Positions 32,534 through 44,563 of a stretch of 46,662 nt of DNA are shown in pieces (the stretch's first letter is position 1; every line of letters begins with the position of its first letter). The translations under genes were made by a program, and so were the position numbers. The notes under the pieces were generated by a model, which saw only the letters and a list, made by a program, of their open reading frames with translations, made no database searches and was not told the origin of the DNA. The stretch is from Hesseltinella vesiculosa (taxonomy: Eukaryota; Mucoromycota; Mucoromycetes; Mucorales; Cunninghamellaceae): positions 1 through 46,662 of the forward strand of contig MCGT01000065.1 in NCBI GenBank assembly GCA_002104935.1, written 5' to 3'.

Positions 32534-33240
32534 CTAGAGACGACGACCACGACGACCACCCTTGCGGCGGGTGCTGTCAGTGGGGATGGGGGTAGTGTCT
32601 TCAATGCGGCCAATGCGCATACCAGCACGAGCCAAAGCACGGAGAGCGGATTGACCACCGGGTCCGGGGGTTTTGACACCGGTGCCACCAGTAGCACGGA
32701 TCTTGACGTGAAGAGCATTGATGCCCAATTCCTTGCACTTAGCGGCAACATCTTGAGCAGCCAACATGGCAGCATAAGGAGAAGATTCATCACGATCGGC
32801 CTTTACCTTCATACCACCTAGAAAGAAAGAAAAAAAGAACAAAAACAGGTAAAGAAAGAGAAACGGGTGAGGGGGATGCAGCACTTTTTAGAAAAGTAGA
32901 GCACGCCGCTCAAAAAGGCCCAGCATGTACCGAGGTACAGCCAGGGGGTTTCCTTTCGAATATAAAAAAAAAAGTGCTTTTCATGTTGGGAATGGGCAGT
33001 TACTCACCAGTGACACGGGAAATGGTTTCACGTCCAGACAAATCGGTGACATGGACAAAAGTATCATTGAAGGAGGCAAAGATGTGAGCAACACCAAACA
33101 CCAGTTCACCTTCACGAACTTGGGGACCGAGGGTAACGGTTTCAACAGGCTTCTTAACAGCAGCACGCTTAGACTATAAATATGTGCATGAAAGATGTTT
33201 AATAAAATACTTTGGATGGATGGATGGATGAACCTACCAT
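32534..33240 (-). CDS. RPS14: 40S ribosomal protein uS11 (S14)
   Basis: This protein of the small-subunit platform is needed for 18S rRNA maturation and mRNA-channel structure. Three exons (33240-33238, 33173-33008, 32817-32534) join to 150 residues, the family length. The first coding exon is the ATG alone; the protein then reads [20 protein letters not shown]. Landmarks are [38 protein letters not shown], and the C-terminal [18 protein letters not shown]. Intron 1 contains four to five CATC units. It is transcribed divergently from the ubiquitin-L40 gene. Confidence 0.97.
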
Positions 33241-35059
<1,819 letters not shown>

Positions 35060-35253
35060 AATACAATGTCATTGGAGGACTTCTATCCCTATTTTATCGT
35101 TTCATTTCGTGAACGTACCATCACCCATAGACCAATTCAAATCCACAAGAGGAAAAAAAAAAAAAGAGAGAGAGAGAAAGAGGGCGGAGACCTGAAAAAA
35201 ATCCGCACCTCTTTTCCCTCTTTTTTGCAATACGACTTTCTTTCATCGCTGCC

Positions 35254-37079
35254 ATGTCCACATGTTACAAAATATGGTAAGAGATGCAAGCAAAAAAGTC
35301 ATTGTTTTGCTAACACTTGCTATATAGTATGGTCAGCGATTTTTTCTACCCAAACATGGGTGGCGTGGAAAGCCATCTCTTTCTCCTTTCGCAGCGACTG
35401 ATCCAGCGGGGTCACAAGGTAAAAGCAAGAAAGGCCATGTTCGATCACATTTGTATCCTAACCATTCACCCATCGACAGGTTATCATCATAACTCATGCC
35501 TACGGAAACCGGAAAGGCGTACGGTACCTCACTAATGGGCTCAAGGTATATTATGTGCCTGCGATGGTGGTGTATTCAGAAGCAACATTACCAACAGTGT
35601 ATGGTTTCTTTCCTTTACTTCGTAACATTCTTATTCGTGAATCCATCGACATTGTTCATGGGCATCAAGCCTTCTCCTCGCTTTGTCACGAAGCTATTTT
35701 GCACAGCAAAACCATGGGTCTCAAGGCGTGCTTCACTGACCATTCCCTGTTTGGGTTTGCTGACGCCAGCTCAATCCTCACCAACAAGCTGCTCAAGTTC
35801 ACGCTAAGCGATGTGGATCATATCATATGCGTTTCTCATACAAGGTAAAAGTGGAAGAGAAATAATGTGTAATCTCACCATACCTTGCTTTGATCTCTTT
35901 ATTTGCGTAGTAAGGAAAACACTGTCTTGCGAGCCGCGCTTTCACCTCGAAATGTTTCCGTAATACCCAATGCCGTTGTTGCCTCTCAGTTTTTACCAGA
36001 CCCTTCAGCTTCTGACCCCAGTTGGAGTAAGTAAAGGGCGATAGGGTGGGCGTACTGAGAAATGATGTAGCATGCTCATTTAATATTTGTCTAGCAACCA
36101 TCGTGGTGATCAGCCGCCTTGTTTATAGAAAAGGGGTTGATCTTCTTGTAGCCGTGATACCTAGGATTTGTGCCATGCATAAAAATGTACGATTCATTAT
36201 TGGTAAGAAATGTGTATATTGAGTTCGAAATGGTGACATTGACACTTTTGCAGGGGGAGACGGGCCAAAGCGAATAGACTTGGAGCAAATGCGGGAGAAG
36301 CATTTATTACAAGACCGCGTGGAGCTCTTAGGCCCAATCAAACATAGCGAAGTACGAAGCATCCTTATTCAAGGAAATATATTCTTAAATACAAGCTTGA
36401 CAGAGGCTTTTTGTATTGCCATCGTGGAAGCTGCATGTGCTGGGTAAGAGATTTACTGTGGCCAGGCAGAAAAAGTTGAGGAGCTGACCTGTAATTCTGT
36501 AAGTCTTTATGTCGTAAGCACCAAAGTCGGTGGCGTTCCTGAAGTCTTGCCAAGTCACATGATCAATTATGCAATGCCTGAAGAAGACGGTACCGTTAAA
36601 AACAAGAGGTGTGATGAAATGGAAATGTATCATTTATCCACTTTCTTGCCCTTTCTCTCTTTTCACGTCAGATTTAATTATGGCCATATCAAACGCTCTC
36701 CATTTGATACGCTATGGTAAAGTGGATCCAAGCAAATTTAACGGCGAGCTGAAGGATATGTACAGCTGGTCAAACGTGGCTGAAAGGACAGAAAAGGCAA
36801 GTATCTCTCACAAACTCCGCAACCTGCTCACTCAGTTTTTAGATTTACGATCTAATACATCAAATGCCAGCTTCACCACTGATCGAGAGACTACGACGAT
36901 ACTATGGTTGTGGGCTCTATGCTGGTAAAATCTTCTGCATGGTCATGACCTTGGACTATCTCTTTTGGCTCTTTTTAGAAATGGTCTTTCCTCGATGGTC
37001 CATCGAACCAGCTCCGACCTTCCCATCCAAACGGTATCAACTTCAGACAGATTCCGACTGTCTTGATCAAATACGTTAA
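35254..37079 (+). CDS. GPI3: PIG-A/GPI3, GPI-GlcNAc transferase catalytic subunit
   Basis: This ER-membrane glycosyltransferase (GT4 family) adds GlcNAc to phosphatidylinositol, the first step of GPI-anchor synthesis. Nine exons (35254-35276, 35328-35418, 35480-35844, 35911-36026, 36095-36202, 36254-36443, 36504-36589, 36672-36796, 36843-37079) join in phase to 446 residues. Landmarks are [90 protein letters not shown], and [19 protein letters not shown] containing the conserved E-x7-E region. A C-terminal hydrophobic segment ([18 protein letters not shown]) is the membrane anchor. The last intron uses a GC-AG pair with donor GCAAGT at 36797. It is divergent from the CK2 beta gene (194 bp between the ATGs). 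Confidence 0.96.
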
Positions 37080-37610
37080 AATGTACAATCTTGGCAGTTA
37101 TTGTTATACTTATTTACCACAATTGACTGTTTCCTACATGCTGTAAGCGTGTCTTGTCACGGTCTTCAACTCATATTACGGCAAAGCACGAATTAGCGAA
37201 GAGATACTCCTGCGTACTGCTTTTAAACACCACACCCGCACAGTAAATGTTAACTAACTGCACTACGGACAGCATGGCCCCTAAAATCAATGATGTTTGC
37301 TACTATGATTGGGTGTTGGGATGGAGGTTGATCTTGTTCAGCACTCTTTGAACACTGAGGTACAGGTGCCTTGCTGGTGTTGAGAGAGGATGGACATCAA
37401 GGCAAGAACACCGAAACAAAGGGCGGCATATACACCGTTTCCATGAATAAGTCAAGTGTGGCGACTTTCAAGAAGAAGTATTGCGGACTTTGGATTTTGG
37501 AATGTCGCAAGCCAAGACAAATTTGGCGCATTTTTTTTTTTTGTCGCAGATGTATTATTTTTTCGCGTCGTAAAAGACACGTCGTGCGACAAACTGTTTC
37601 TTAAATATAT
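37080..37610. other. Gene-free stretch after GPI3
   Basis: This is the 3' flank of GPI3 followed by short unassignable frames and a T12 tract at about 37531. Nothing further is supported before the transposon cluster. Confidence 0.35.
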
Positions 37611-38100
37611 CTACATGGGAGTCCTATGGGTACAGTCATTGATGCGGACAGCAGAATTACCGATAAAGCCATGCAGATCCTTGATAGAAACATTATTACA
37701 TGCCGCCTTGACTCGATGAGACAACAATTCGTCATCTTTCAGCTCGTCACGCCTAACTTTGCTCTTTACGGCCGACCAGAACTGTTCAATCGGATTGAGC
37801 TCAGGGGGAATAGGGTGGAAGATATACGAAGTTAACGATGACCTTGGATTGATGAATTGGTGCATTGTCCATCACCAAATAGTAGCCCTCAATTCTGAGT
37901 GCTGGTCCATAGTATTCATGGCTTCATTCAAGAAGGCGATGTAGTGATGAGTGTTTGTGCCGCTGCCAATGTGTTTGTAGATATCTTGATCAAGTTTTCC
38001 TTTCTTGCTCCCTGTAGGTTGACTTCTCATGCTGATTTGAACAGCACCAGCAGCACAGATAGCACCAAGGATCGTGGAAAAACGCAACTTTCTCAAAATG
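37611..38100 (-). pseudogene. Tc1/mariner transposase relic 1 (C-terminal half)
   Basis: On the minus strand, 38094-37872 gives TILGAICAAGAVQISM and HHYIAFLNEAMNTMDQH. A one-base shift then gives GYYLVMDNAPIHQS (second catalytic Asp), and a further shift gives PPELNPIEQFWSAVKSKVRR (catalytic Glu) and a normal C-terminus ending at 37611. Only 26 residues now separate the Asp and the Glu, instead of about 34, so part of the core is deleted. The first catalytic Asp and the DNA-binding domain are missing. Inactive. Confidence 0.8.
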
Positions 38101-38249
38101 CGGCATTATCCATTTGGTCATCCCAACAAAAAAAAACGTTCTGAAGTAAAAGCCGCGACATGATTACGAAGTCAAGCGTCTTGTTGTCTCCTACAGGGAA
38201 CAATTGGCGTGCAGGATACATTTTTTAGCAGGCAAAAGAAAACCAATTC

Positions 38250-38425
38250 ACAGGCAAAATAAATTTGATTGCACGCAAACCAGGAATGATTTGCACGCAA
38301 AGCGTTTACAGTGCACGTGAATCTGATTCTCCAGCCACGCAAACCATATCTCCGACTCCCGCAAACCATATCTCCACCTCACGCAAACCAGATCTCAAGT
38401 GCACGCAAAAAAAAAAAAAAAAAGC
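38250..38425 (+). repeat. Degenerate CACGCAAACC tandem repeat
   Basis: Units related to CACGCAAACCATATCTCC recur roughly every 20-30 bp across this block and end in an A tract. The unit order at about 38340-38400 matches the block at 19385-19465. Confidence 0.6.
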
Positions 38426-38486
38426 ACCTTCATTTATCTTTCTTGAAAAAAAAAGAGGTGCAGGGACTAGAGCTTCTCCTCCTTGC

Positions 38487-39912
38487 TCAAACAACGAAAA
38501 AGGTGAGGGAGTACCGGATCCATCCTTGGCAATCGCTTGGTGTGACGGAGAGAGCAGCCTCGCGGATTCTTGGGGCCAAAGAGTCTTGATTGTCCAAGGG
38601 GGACCGGCGCACACCTGCCTTGATTTTGGCCCAACATTCCTCAATCGGGTTGAGGAATGGGCTGTAGGGAGGTAGGAACATTGGCTTGAATCCACGGTTT
38701 TTGATCACAGCCTTGACATTGTCGTTGTTGTGGGTGGTGGCATTGTCCATGATGATGTAACGCCCATGAATACCACCATTTTCCAGGCACGTCATAACGT
38801 TGTCGATGAAGCCAAAAAGTCTTCCGTCCTTGTGCCGGCTTTTGCCTTCGCCTTCTTGCCCTTCTTGTCAGTTGTCGTAGAAACGTTGGCTTGCGCAGGG
38901 TGAGGTTGACAATGCCAAGCTCGCAAATTGCCCCAAGAATGGTGATGTTTGGACCTTTCGATGCTGCAACCTTGACTTTGGGAGTTTCACCACGGGGACC
39001 CCAGCCAAACCCACGGCGCAGGTGAAGATTGATACCAGCTTCGTCCAAGAAAACGCAGTTAGTCGAAAAATCGAAGTCCATGAGAGCTCTCCATTCCAAG
39101 ATCTTGTCATGTCGGAGTTGAATGGTCCTTGGTGAAAACCTTGCTTCAGAGAAAAGTTGCACCTTTTTCAAAGTAAGCATGCAGTGCGAGCGAAGGTGGT
39201 TACGCAGGCCAGACGCAGATATTGTCAATGTTGGAAATTGAGCTTCAATAGCAACCTTGGCTTCGGCCAACGTATGGGTGGGGTCTTCATCAAAAAAGGC
39301 GATTAGAAAGCATGGTGCTCTTGAAACAGCTTTCTATTGCCTCCTTTTCGATGACACATTCCGGGGATGGGCACACGTTGTTGCTCGTCTTTGAAAATTT
39401 AGCCACGTACCCTTGAGCAGTGCGTTCCTTGATACCAAGTTCCCTGCCTGCTGCAGCCGCTGTATAGCCTAAAAGAAAAAAAAAAGGTCATTACCCACTG
39501 CCTGGATGCTTATCTTCTAAATGTTTATACCTTTGGTGATGACCATATCTATTAACTTTTCAACATCAGTTGCGGAATACACTTGGTAAGGGCCACGTTT
39601 TGGTGTAAGCGGTTGAGTTTTCATAGCTGGAGTCTCGGCGGTGATATCCATATCCATAGGCTCGATTGCGCGTTTGCACAAAGCTTGATATGCTTTGAAG
39701 TTTACCAGCTTCTCACGATCAAGTTTCAAATAATTAACAGCAAAGCCATCTTGCGAGTCTCTGCATGTTGTTGGAGGCTTGTCATCAAACGTTTGGTAAA
39801 CGCCAGCAAGCAAACTAAGCTCCTCTTCCATGGACATAGTTGAAGCAGTTTCAACGCTGTCAGAATCGCTGATAGCGTTCGTAGACGAACGGAGGTTCCA
39901 AATAGCAGCCAT
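38487..39912 (-). pseudogene. Tc1/mariner (DD34E-type) transposase relic 2
   Basis: This is the most complete Tc1-like copy. Exon 1 (39912-39531) encodes an unusual acidic N-terminal extension, then intron 39530-39469, then a helix-turn-helix segment GYTAAAAGRELGIKERTAQG. After a shift near T6 at about 39290 comes DPTHTLAEAKVAIEAQF, the first catalytic Asp in CVFLDEAGINLHLRRGFGWG, a second shift near 38880, then YIIMDNATTHNNDNVKAV and YSPFLNPIEECWAKIKAG. There are 34 residues between the Asp and the Glu, matching DD34E. The three catalytic residues remain but at least two frameshifts make it inactive. Confidence 0.85.
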
Positions 39913-40289
39913 ATGATCTTAATAAACAGAAGTGATCGAACACAAAATGAGTGCTGTTTTCAAAATGACCCGGTATATATACTGTACGCACTGCGCTCAA
40001 GATCGTTCAAAGCCAGTCAACTTGTCATCAACGTACCGATGTCGAACGCTCCGGTTGTGCAGGAACTTTATTTTGGTCGCAAGCGGGTTGCCTTCGCTTT
40101 CAAAGCGATCTCGAACGCTCCGAAATTACAAAAACATATTGTCATATCTATCTTCCTAAATTTGTTTGTCTCTCAATTACTTCGAAAAATTCGCAAAAAC
40201 AATTGAGAATTTCGCAGTGACACTCTTCATGGACATTCAATTTGTACTAGAAAATTGTAGAGAAGAAGAGACTCAGCAGCGACCACCAG

Positions 40290-40442
40290 CCCAACAAAAA
40301 AGACATTACAACCGATATTCGAAAAAAAATTAAACACGAAGTCCTTCTTGAAGCAATCCATAATCAGGGCAAAAAATCAATTGCAAATATTGCAGCGAAG
40401 CATAGCGTGCACCAACGCGTTGCACAGCGTTGGTTGAAGTAG
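40290..40442 (+). pseudogene. Tc1/mariner N-terminal fragment
   Basis: The plus strand reads RHYNRYS, then after a short A run KIKHEVLLEAIHNQGKKSIANIAAKHSVHQRVAQRW and a stop. This matches the start of relic 3 (YTRYSDQDKVKFFKVL) in pattern: a Tyr-Ser motif followed by a helix-turn-helix. The catalytic domain is absent, so it is a truncated copy. Confidence 0.5.
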
Positions 40443-41173
40443 TTGTGTCAGCCCCCTCTCTGCAGTTCTCCGAAGCCCAAAATCAAGGCACCTCCAATGG
40501 AATCTATGATATTTACATTTGGTCGACAAATAGAGGATGAAAGCACGGCCACATATTCTAGCCCGCGTGAAAAGAATCATTTTACCCTTGGATATTTGAT
40601 GCGGAGACTTGAAGCAATGCGATTGGGAATCAGCAGGCGAGGAATTAAGATTCGATTTTGAAAAGTTAGCCCACCTTCTTTTGCTGTTTTTTATTTTATT
40701 TTTGTAATAACACATGTTGCACTTGGTTATGGGAAACCCGGTATCTATAAGCTATACGGTTATATGGGCGCAGCTGATTGCCAATCAGCTTCGCCCTCTT
40801 TGGACCTTGCATCTCTGGATGAAGAACGTGCAATGGTCAACATAGAGTATCGACAAACACGCAAGGACAGCCGAATGCTCAGCGAAATGCAACGGTGCAA
40901 GATTTGGATGTGTGTGTACGGGCTCAAAATGACGTACACACAAGCTGCAAAATTCGCGAAGCACTTGCCATAAATAAGCAAGGATGTATGATGGTAACCA
41001 ACCGTACGACTTATTAGATCAGTTTGGTCACCAAGCGTTGGGTGAAATAAATAATTATAAAATTTGAAAACACTGTTTAGAAACGATGAAAGAATTAACT
41101 AACTAAAAGGAGCTTCACTTGGAAAAGGAGGCAACGCACGCCTGGTAGTGATACTGTTAAGAGGGAAACATCT
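40443..41173. other. Transposon-flank debris
   Basis: There are short frames on both strands. The plus-strand frame at 40764-40973 ends in a helix-turn-helix-like segment (KIWMCVYGLKMTYTQAAKF) that could be another transposase remnant. No intact gene. Confidence 0.3.
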
Positions 41174-42177
41174 ATGAAGCGGAATTATACGCGCTATTCT
41201 GATCAGGACAAAGTGAAGTTCTTTAAGGTGTTGTTTGAGAAGTGCCTGAGCACGGCTGCTGCTGCTGCAAAACGACTTGGGATTCACATTCGCACAGCAC
41301 AAAAATGGGCTGAACAGTACGAGAAAGATCCTATCAGTATAAAGACGGGTCGTCCTCGCATTCTCAGTGAGGGGCACAAAAAAGCCATTCTTGAATGCAT
41401 TGATACGAACCCTTCAATTGTCTTGGACGACATGATGAAGCATTTAAAACAAGTATTCACGGAATTAAAGGTATCCAAAAGTACTTTGTTTGATTTTATA
41501 AAGAAATATTGCAATTTATCTCTCAAAAAAGCTCGTTTCTATCCCATAAATGGGAAAAATCTGACGTGGACTTTACAACTAACTGTGTCTTTCTTGATGA
41601 ATCTGCGCCCCATATCAATTTGAAACGTAGTATGACATGGTCAAAAAAAGGTTCTCTTGCAGTGGTCCTCCCAAAACACGGCAAAAACTACAACCATTTT
41701 AGGTGCGATTTCTGCCCAAGGTTTGATCAAATGCAGCCTCAGACTTCCTCATTCTCCACCTAATAAAAAGAGAAAGCGAGAAAACGTTGGGTATTTGAGC
41801 AAAGGGACAGTTACGGGACACTATGTTGGTTTTCTAAAAGCCACGATGGATGAAATGGACCGGTATCCGCACATGAAAGGTCATTATCCTGTGATGGATA
41901 ATGCTCCAATCCACACATCGGTTGATATCGCCAAATATGTAGAACCTCGTGGCTATTTCTGTGTCTATTTACCGCCTTCTTCTCCTGAGCTTAATCCTAT
42001 TGAACAGTTTTGGTCAGTGGTTAAGAGTAAAGTCAAGTGAACCAAGTTACTGGAATCTGAGACACTCATGACAAGAATCAGTGAGGCATCTACTAGTTTG
42101 AGGCTGAGCGATTTTAAAGGGTTTGTTGGGCATTCTCACAAATGCCTGGACGCCTGTCGTAACAGACAAGCACTCTG
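41174..42177 (+). pseudogene. Tc1/mariner (DD34E-type) transposase relic 3
   Basis: It starts at the ATG 41174 with YTRYSDQDKVKFF and a helix-turn-helix (STAAAAAKRLGIHIRTAQKW). The first frame breaks near 41540. The next carries CVFLDESAPHINLKRSMTW (first catalytic Asp), breaks again near 41660, and the third carries TILGAISAQGLIKCSL, YPVMDNAPIHTS (second Asp) and SSPELNPIEQFWSVVKSKVK (Glu, 34 residues after the Asp), then a TGA at 42038-42040 followed by an in-frame remnant to 42177. No matching left terminal repeat was found. Its sequence is closer to relic 1 than to relic 2. Confidence 0.85.
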
Positions 42178-42239
42178 AAGATTTCATTCACGCGGTAATG
42201 GCATTGAAAAAAAAAAAACCGGGTTGAATCATGGACAAT

Positions 42240-42572
42240 CGATATAACAGCCTGGTGTTACAGTGACTCAAAAAATAGGTCAAGTGTTTGGATTTTTTTT
42301 TACTTGTCACAACTAATCACCACAAAATACACTTTATTTGGCATTGATAGCATTCATAGTCATAGAGTAACCATGATTTAAAATTCATGGCACACTTGAC
42401 TGTATATCAGCATAACCATCAATACCGCGATATAACAATTTTTGTAACCATCAATATCGTGATATAACAACGATATAACAACGATATAACAACGATATAA
42501 CAACGATATAACACCAGGCTGTTATATCGTGATATAACAACGATATAACGCCAGGCTGTTATATCATTGTTA
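42240..42572 (+). repeat. Fold-back repeat with 11-bp tandem array and nested Tc1-like MITE
   Basis: A perfect 21-bp inverted repeat (42240-42260, CGATATAACAGCCTGGTGTTA, against 42509-42529) brackets about 250 bp. A second, imperfect copy of the right arm lies at 42546-42566. Just inside the right arm are four tandem copies of the 11-bp unit CGATATAACAA (42471-42514). Starting at the inner end of the left arm, TACAGTGACTCAAAAAATAGG (42259) to CTGTA (about 42408) looks like a short Tc1/mariner MITE flanked by TA. Confidence 0.75.
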
Positions 42573-42780
42573 TACCGGTATCATCAAAAACAGTCTTGTG
42601 TATTATACACAACACAGGGATGTTATATACCACATCATATAAGATGGTGCATGTTGTCCATATAACGTATGATATGACGATGACATAGTACCATAATGTT
42701 ATATGTAAGATGTGGATATCACGAGGACTGTTTTTTTTATCAATCATTGAGCGATGTTCACCCTCTCCAGCTCCTAAAGT

Positions 42781-44215
42781 TTATTTGTGTTTGCTATTTG
42801 CACGGTAATATGCCGCTTGGACACTCTTCATAGAAGTATATTTGCTGAAGAATCCTACAGCTTTACCAGCTTGATAGCATCCAACCCAGTCCATTTTGGT
42901 GCCATGCTGACTTCTGTAGTTGTCCACAAATTGCCAATCATTGTTGCCGGATGGAAGAGGTGGTTCAGGTTGCTCATTCGTTGTGTTTTGGAATCTTGTT
43001 GAATCATTTGTAGTAGATGATGATGGTACATTGGCATATTTCGTGTGCAATTTATCCATTAACTCCAATCCATCGTTAAGACAGTCTCTTGTGCGCTTTT
43101 GAGCTCTAGCGTCAGGTACATCTTCTGCCAGCAGTGACATTGCCAAGTTGAATTGCGAAGTTGCCTTGCTGCATATGTTGCTGATTGCATCGTGTCGTGC
43201 ATCTTCCTTGGCTGCTTCATCTCCAAACACGCGTTTGGCGATCCCATACAATAGCTGAATTGTTGGATCATCCTTTGCTGCAATATTTAAGATAGATGGT
43301 TTTTGTTCAATGAGAAAATGCCCGAGTGCTGCTAGAGGATGAAGTGGTTGTCGGTCCAAATATGAAGTGTTGTGTGTCTGACTGCTAAACGTGAAAATAG
43401 CACCTTTATTCAAGATAAAAATAGGAATGAGCATTTAAGACAAAGTGAAAAGATGTTAAACAAGCAACCTACCGAATCCGTTTCGGTGCTTAACCTTGGA
43501 AATAAAAAGAAGCAGTAGAAAAAGGTAAAAAAAAAAGAGTTAAAAAAAAAGGGAAAAGAGCAGGGATGGCGGCGATCAGAAAGGGCGACTTGGTTTATGA
43601 CAAAAAAAAAAAAATGAAGACAACAAGGTTTCAATGCTCGGGATGATGAACCCATATTTGGCAACTTGAACAGAAGAAATAGTTGCTGCACTAATAAAAT
43701 AGCACTCTTGTGCCCACCCACGGCAATGAACCTGCTTAGTAAATGGCAGCGTATCGCCATCATAGGTAAGATCCTTAAATTCTTGAGTAGTGCTGTGAAT
43801 ACAGATAGCAATTACTATTGGCAACAGCGAATGATGTTTTCTGATCATGAGACAATATTCAACGAGTCGCCGAAAAAAAGAACCATTAGCCGCATATTGA
43901 ACTTCGATAAGTATAGGGGGAAGTGTTTTTGCGTTGGCCCGGTTGGTTGGACTGTAAAACACATCCGATCTCGTGTAGTTCGTCCATTCTGTTGGTTTAG
44001 TTTCGTATTTATTTTCAGCTTGTTGTCCTGCACAAATAATAGTCAGCATGATGTTTGATAAACAGGTGTTATGTGTACATACCAACAATGCTTTTGACAA
44101 TGAGATTTATGACTTGCTTGTCGTTCAAAATCCATTTACTCATCAAGTCAGTTCCTGGTGTGTATTTTGGAGGTAATTGGAAGGAAAGCAAGTCATTGCC
44201 GGAGTTTGCTTCCAT
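42781..44215 (-). CDS. Mucoralean protein with an Rpn-like PD-(D/E)XK motif and C-terminal Trp-rich domain
   Basis: Exon 1 (44215-44083) starts MEANSGNDLLSFQLPP. A donor GTATGT and an acceptor at 44028 lead into exon 2 with RSDVFYSPTNRA, PPILIEVQYAANGSFFRR, LPIVIAICIHSTTQE and RGWAQECYF. The Asp, then I-E-x-Q after a short loop, followed by a conserved helix, is the core pattern of Rpn/PDDEXK_2 nucleases. A further intron (about 43690-43400, exact ends uncertain) leads to PLAALGHFLIEQ and DDPTIQLLYGIAKRVF. The C-terminus has a DWQFVDNYRSQHG...MDWVGCYQAG module that resembles a small DNA-binding or SANT-like domain. No frameshift is required. Function is unknown; nuclease activity is an inference from the motif. 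Confidence 0.6.
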
Positions 44216-44563
44216 TTTAAAACTTGTATATAACAACAAGTATACCCTTTATTCACAATGTAATGTCGCAAGTGAAAGAAACAAAATGTCACCAAAAGAT
44301 CTAATAAAAATAGAAATACGAGGGGTAAGTTTAGCAACGAGTCGCAAATAATAGATGAGCTTACCAATATCCCAATGGGCGCCATACGCATGAAAAAAAA
44401 AGTGAATTGACAATGGATTTTTTTAAAGGTGACTTACGTTGTTTTCACATCTTCATGATGGGGCCGCCGACTCACACTTGCAAAGCATGTGACATTGTAC
44501 AAAAAAATAGAATTGACGATTGATACTGAGGAGTAGAGTTAAAAAACTGTGGGAGGCAGAAGA

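Noticed and set aside
42459..42514. Regular 11-bp repeats as a CRISPR-like array
   Set aside because: The units are directly adjacent without spacers, and the context is a eukaryotic fold-back element.
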